Positions 27,454 through 30,755 of a DNA stretch of 30,755 bases are shown here, piece after piece. Within the stretch, counting starts at the first letter, position 1. Every line of letters starts with the position of its first letter. The notes under the pieces are model-generated. The model searched no databases and was not told where the DNA came from. It saw only the letters and a list, made by a program, of their open reading frames with translations. This DNA comes from a virus: positions 1-30,755 of the IMG/VR virus record IMGVR_UViG_3300031840_000246, one strand, 5' to 3'. The position numbers were made by a program, and so were the translations under genes.

Positions 27454-28461
27454 TTATTCTATTAATTTATATCCACCAAAATATGTTCCTGTACTACTAG
27501 CCAAAATAGTTTCTGGATCACCTGTTGATTGATAACAATATATCTCTACATAATCACTAGCAGATAAATTTAACAATGCACCCGTAGAGTGAGATTCTCC
27601 AGTTGGTTGATTTGGACTAGCTGTATCTAATAATTCTTTAACTAAACTTCCGTTTTTGTATAAATAAACAACTCTTATGCCTCTATCATCTGAACCCCAT
27701 TTAATTGAAGCATAAAAAAAATATTTTCCACCTTCACCTGATGGAACTGTAAATTTATTTGAAGCAAAAGCACTATCAGAATCAAAAACTTCATTATTAA
27801 AAGTTACTAATGTAGAAGTGGTATTAGCTAAAGTTTGAGAACTATCAGTTTTACTAACTTCAAAATTTGGTGTGTTAGTTCCACCACCAGCTGATGCAAA
27901 AGTATTATCTCCTCTTAAAAATGTAGTTGCGTCTTTTGTACCTGTAGCTGTTAATTTTGCAAGTGAAACAGTATTATCTGCTGGAATAACATTTGAAAAA
28001 GATAAATTACCAGCACCATCTGTAATTAAATTTTGACCAGAAGTTCCATCTGCTGTTGGAAAAGATAAACCATCTATAATAACTTTACCTGTTCCATCAG
28101 GTGTGAATGTAATATTTCCATTTGATACTGAAACTATTGAATTTCCATTAACATCTAAATTTCCACCAAGTTGAGGTGTAGTGTCATCAACAACATCTGA
28201 ACTTGCTGTAACAGAATCTAACCAATTAACTGTGTTAGCTGTGTAGTCTAATTGTGCTAAAGATATATCATCTGTTCCGTCAAAGAATTTTAGAGTTGGA
28301 TTTGTTGCGTTAGTAGTGTCTAACCAAACTGTTCCAGCAACTGCTGAACTTGGTCTTGATGTTCCTGAATTAGAAGTATTGATAGCCTCTAAAGTAGAGT
28401 TTAAATCACTACGAAAAGAGGGAAAAGATTGGTTCTGAATTAAATAATCTCCTTGTGCCAT
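27454..28461 (-). CDS. Tail fibre protein
   Basis: A 335-residue protein with an N-terminal conserved segment MAQGDYLIQNQSFPSFRSDL, followed by VAGTVWLDTTNATNPTLKFF and a repeated, Asn/Asp/Gly/Thr/Ser-rich beta shaft (GGNLDVNGNSIVSVSNGNITF, in part). A Gly-rich hinge (ASAGGGTNT) leads to a distal beta domain ending TYFGGYKLIE. It is likely a trimeric shaft-and-tip fibre for receptor binding. It follows the J-like tip gene and precedes the XkdW-like gene. The distal tip is the part likely to vary between relatives. Confidence 0.84.
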   Translation of the reverse strand: MAQGDYLIQNQSFPSFRSDLNSTLEAINTSNSGTSRPSSAVAGTVWLDTTNATNPTLKFFDGTDDISLAQLDYTANTVNWLDSVTASSDVVDDTTPQLGGNLDVNGNSIVSVSNGNITFTPDGTGKVIIDGLSFPTADGTSGQNLITDGAGNLSFSNVIPADNTVSLAKLTATGTKDATTFLRGDNTFASAGGGTNTPNFEVSKTDSSQTLANTTSTLVTFNNEVFDSDSAFASNKFTVPSGEGGKYFFYASIKWGSDDRGIRVVYLYKNGSLVKELLDTASPNQPTGESHSTGALLNLSASDYVEIYCYQSTGDPETILASSTGTYFGGYKLIE

Positions 28462-28479
28462 GTTGTTCTTATACTCCTT

Positions 28480-30755
28480 TTAAAAGCCTTTTGCAATATA
28501 ATCAAAGGTACGACTTATTGCTGTACCACCTGAATTTTTGAATGTTAGGTCGAAGCCATTTATTGTTTTATTTTCAACCAAGAAGAAATCTCCTGTGGCT
28601 AAATCTTCGCCTGTAATTCCAACAGCATAATTAACAGATTTGAATGGATTTGTAAATGTTACAGTATATGTTCCAGCACCAGAAGTTATATCATTTCCAC
28701 TAAATATTCTATCAGGCATATCTATTGTTACAGATACTTGGCTAACAACAGGTGTAGATGCTAAATCTCTTGATGTTAAAAATACTCTAAATTTAAAATA
28801 TCTTGCAGTATAGTTTCCTATTACAAAATTTTGGAAAGCTGTATAAGTTACATTATCATCTGAAGTTGCTATTTCTAAATGAGCATCACAGTTTGCTGGT
28901 GTATCTCCGTCAAAGTTAGATGTTGCAGAATCAAATAATCCTGTTCTATTGTCAAATAAATCGTCTGGGTTATCTGAACTTTGCGTTAATGATGCTGTAA
29001 TTCTAGCAGTATGTTTAGCACCAATGTCAATAACATCTGCAAATTCATAATTACCATTTGCAAAGAAGTCAGCATTACTTGTACCAGAATCAAAAAATCT
29101 ATCAGTATCGTCATCAAAGTCTCCACTAGCTGAATCAAATAATTCTGATGAATCTAATTGTATTGAATCATCTACTAAAATTGTGTTTGTAAATGTACCA
29201 TTAAAATCAGGGTGTTCTGATTGTGTGGCTACTGCATTATGATTAACAACATCAGTTACATTTGAAATAATCGCAGTTGCGTTAGAACTAAAGTTTCCTA
29301 ATTTATCTACAGCTTTGATAAGATAAGTTCCAGCCCTAGCTGGTACTGAAATTGATGTTGCTGGTCTTGATACTTTAGAAACTAAATTAACTGAGTTTTG
29401 CCAATCTGCTGTTCCATCTGTTTCTTCACTAAATCTTAATTGATAGTATGCTAAATCTAAGTCAGGTATTTGATTCCAGCTTAAATGTGCTTCTTGTCCT
29501 ACAATATTACATGAAAAATCTTCTACATCACTTGGTGGTGCAATAGCACCTATTATAGTTCTTTGTGCTGTTACATAACTTGATGAAACACCTAAAGTAT
29601 TTACAGCCTTAACTCTTACATCATAGGTTTCTTGGTCAATTACATTTAAAACTCTATGAGTTAATCCACTACCTTGTGCATAGATAATATAATCTGAATC
29701 TGTACTCCTTTTGTACTCTACTTGGTAATAATCGACAAAGCTATCAGTAGATGCACCTATAGTTACATCTAATGCAACGATTACAGTTCCATCATTGTAT
29801 TCAATAAGTTGGTCATCTAAAGTAACACTTGCTGGTGGCTGAATATTAAATGGATTAGGAAGATTAGTTGTAGGTACTGTTGCAACTTGTCCTTTTTCCG
29901 ACCATTGATAATGATTGTCTTGGTGTTCTACTAAAGATAATCCTATTGTAAAATCTTGATTAAATGTAATTCCAATAACTCTAAAAGGTTTAGCACTAAA
30001 GCCCATAGAACTATGTGTGATATTTACAATATCTCCTATTGCTAAATCATAAGCATTAAAATTAATGTTAAGACCTAAAGATAAAGCATCTCTTGATCTT
30101 CTTAAAATAACTTCTGCCATTTCTTCAGCTTGATATTTACTTGTTATTGTTGTGAAATTAAATCTACCCTCTAATAAGAATCCACCATCTTGTGCTTTCA
30201 TTGTTGCGTGTTGATCTGCACTTGGAAGTCCTGAATCATCTATTGGTGGAAATTGAGTTTCATTAACTTGATAGTTTCTATCAGGGTCTACAAATCCAAC
30301 TATAACTCTATTATATCTTTCATTCTTAGGTGGTGTTGATAATGAATAACCACCTATAATATCATCTTCAGTTAATGTAATAGTTGCTGTGCCTGTTGTT
30401 TCTATAACAAGATTATATTTACCAGCATTATAAGGCAGATAACCTCTACAACCTTTTAATAACTCTCTAACATTTTCTATTATGTTTTTAGAAGTATCTA
30501 ATGCTGTGTTTATATCAAAAATATTAATATCACTTCCACCTGAATATGGTGTTACTTGTGTTTCGCAAATTACAGAAGCATCATAAAAACTTTGTAAATC
30601 TATTTCTGAATCTTGTAAGCCTTTTCCATATCTTGTATCTGTTAAATAATCTAATAAACACCATGCTGGATTAGTTTCATAAGTAGCTGATTGTTCTACT
30701 AAACTTGCATTAAATGTTCTAACTTTTTTACCTTGTATCTTTGCTTGTACTTTTG
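28480..30755 (-). CDS. gpJ-like tail tip / host-specificity protein, main part
   Basis: This is the C-terminal 728 residues of the protein that begins at 677. The frame is open from 30664 to 28480 (to 30755 including the duplicated 91 bases), and TAA ends it at 28480. The part just after the junction has CLLDYLTDTRYGKGL and CRGYLPYNAGKYNLVIE, typical J-like central segments. Later residues carry at least two fibronectin type III-like modules (YYQVEYKRSTDSDYII, YDVRVKAVNTLGVSS; then AHLSWNQIPDLDLAYYQLRF) and a beta-rich receptor-side tail. Fewer FN3 modules than lambda J fit its 953-residue total. An ATG at 30201 lies inside this frame and is not the start. Confidence 0.88.
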   Translation of the reverse strand, partial: KVQAKIQGKKVRTFNASLVEQSATYETNPAWCLLDYLTDTRYGKGLQDSEIDLQSFYDASVICETQVTPYSGGSDINIFDINTALDTSKNIIENVRELLKGCRGYLPYNAGKYNLVIETTGTATITLTEDDIIGGYSLSTPPKNERYNRVIVGFVDPDRNYQVNETQFPPIDDSGLPSADQHATMKAQDGGFLLEGRFNFTTITSKYQAEEMAEVILRRSRDALSLGLNINFNAYDLAIGDIVNITHSSMGFSAKPFRVIGITFNQDFTIGLSLVEHQDNHYQWSEKGQVATVPTTNLPNPFNIQPPASVTLDDQLIEYNDGTVIVALDVTIGASTDSFVDYYQVEYKRSTDSDYIIYAQGSGLTHRVLNVIDQETYDVRVKAVNTLGVSSSYVTAQRTIIGAIAPPSDVEDFSCNIVGQEAHLSWNQIPDLDLAYYQLRFSEETDGTADWQNSVNLVSKVSRPATSISVPARAGTYLIKAVDKLGNFSSNATAIISNVTDVVNHNAVATQSEHPDFNGTFTNTILVDDSIQLDSSELFDSASGDFDDDTDRFFDSGTSNADFFANGNYEFADVIDIGAKHTARITASLTQSSDNPDDLFDNRTGLFDSATSNFDGDTPANCDAHLEIATSDDNVTYTAFQNFVIGNYTARYFKFRVFLTSRDLASTPVVSQVSVTIDMPDRIFSGNDITSGAGTYTVTFTNPFKSVNYAVGITGEDLATGDFFLVENKTINGFDLTFKNSGGTAISRTFDYIAKGF
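30665..30755. repeat. Right copy of 91-bp terminal direct repeat
   Basis: Identical to bases 1-91. It should be counted once when the genome is closed. It lies within the J-like gene. Confidence 0.97.

Noticed and set aside
28480-30201. A 573-residue tail protein starting at the ATG at 30201
   Set aside because: The frame stays open upstream to 30664 and on to 677, with conserved J-like sequence, so 30201 is internal.
1-30755. Prophage with host flanks or a CRISPR array
   Set aside because: No integrase, attachment-site repeats, host housekeeping genes or regularly spaced repeats were seen; the ends join to one another instead.

Overview
The window is a complete, or nearly complete, AT-rich tailed-phage genome that was circular or circularly permuted and has been opened inside a tail gene. 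The first 91 bases recur exactly as the last 91 bases, so the unique unit is 30,664 bp. The lambda gpJ-like tail-tip gene reads without interruption across the junction. The tail genes (tape measure, tail tube, a frameshifted G/GT assembly chaperone pair, tail terminator, J-like tip) indicate a siphovirus with a long non-contractile tail. Low GC, a compact layout with TAATG and ATGA start-stop overlaps, and many short Lys-rich proteins of types I associate with marine phages suggest an AT-rich marine bacterial host, possibly SAR11-like. The host is inference. I saw no integrase, tRNA, CRISPR array, DNA polymerase, primase or helicase.

Two divergent transcription blocks start from a control region at about 18.09-18.39 kb. 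The rightward block (18.39-22.13 kb, + strand) is early-type: small unknown proteins, two predicted lipoproteins, a zinc-ribbon protein, a Cro/CI-type helix-turn-helix regulator, a PD-(D/E)XK nuclease of the RecB/Cas4 type, and a protein with an SSB-like acidic C-terminal tip. It ends in an unusual, roughly 200-nt, GC-richer segment that can form five consecutive hairpins, two of which have complementary loops. This is the best candidate for an undescribed element.

The leftward block (- strand) runs from 18.1 kb down to 1, through the circular junction, and from 30.66 down to 22.33 kb. In order it encodes winged-helix proteins, a Ref-like HNH nuclease, a replication-type HTH protein, an HExxH protein and a ParB-like/DNA methyltransferase fusion. 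Next come the candidate small terminase, a run of small proteins, the large terminase and the portal. Then follow head morphogenesis protein, scaffold, major capsid, connectors, tail tube, chaperones, tape measure and baseplate/tip proteins. One of these is a HlyC (RTX acyltransferase)-like protein in the slot where an NlpC/P60 peptidase often sits. After the J-like protein come a fibre, an M15-type endolysin, four small basic proteins, a methyltransferase, a GT29 (sialyltransferase)-like protein, a virion-protein candidate, XhlA-like and 3-TM-holin-like membrane proteins, a phosphoesterase and a DUF3310 protein.

One gene breaks the leftward block. A + strand gene at 9641-9979 lies between portal and head-morphogenesis genes with its own promoter and intrinsic terminator, a classic moron arrangement. 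The capsid-connector gap carries a strong GAAA-capped hairpin, and the tail chaperone carries a textbook -1 frameshift signal.
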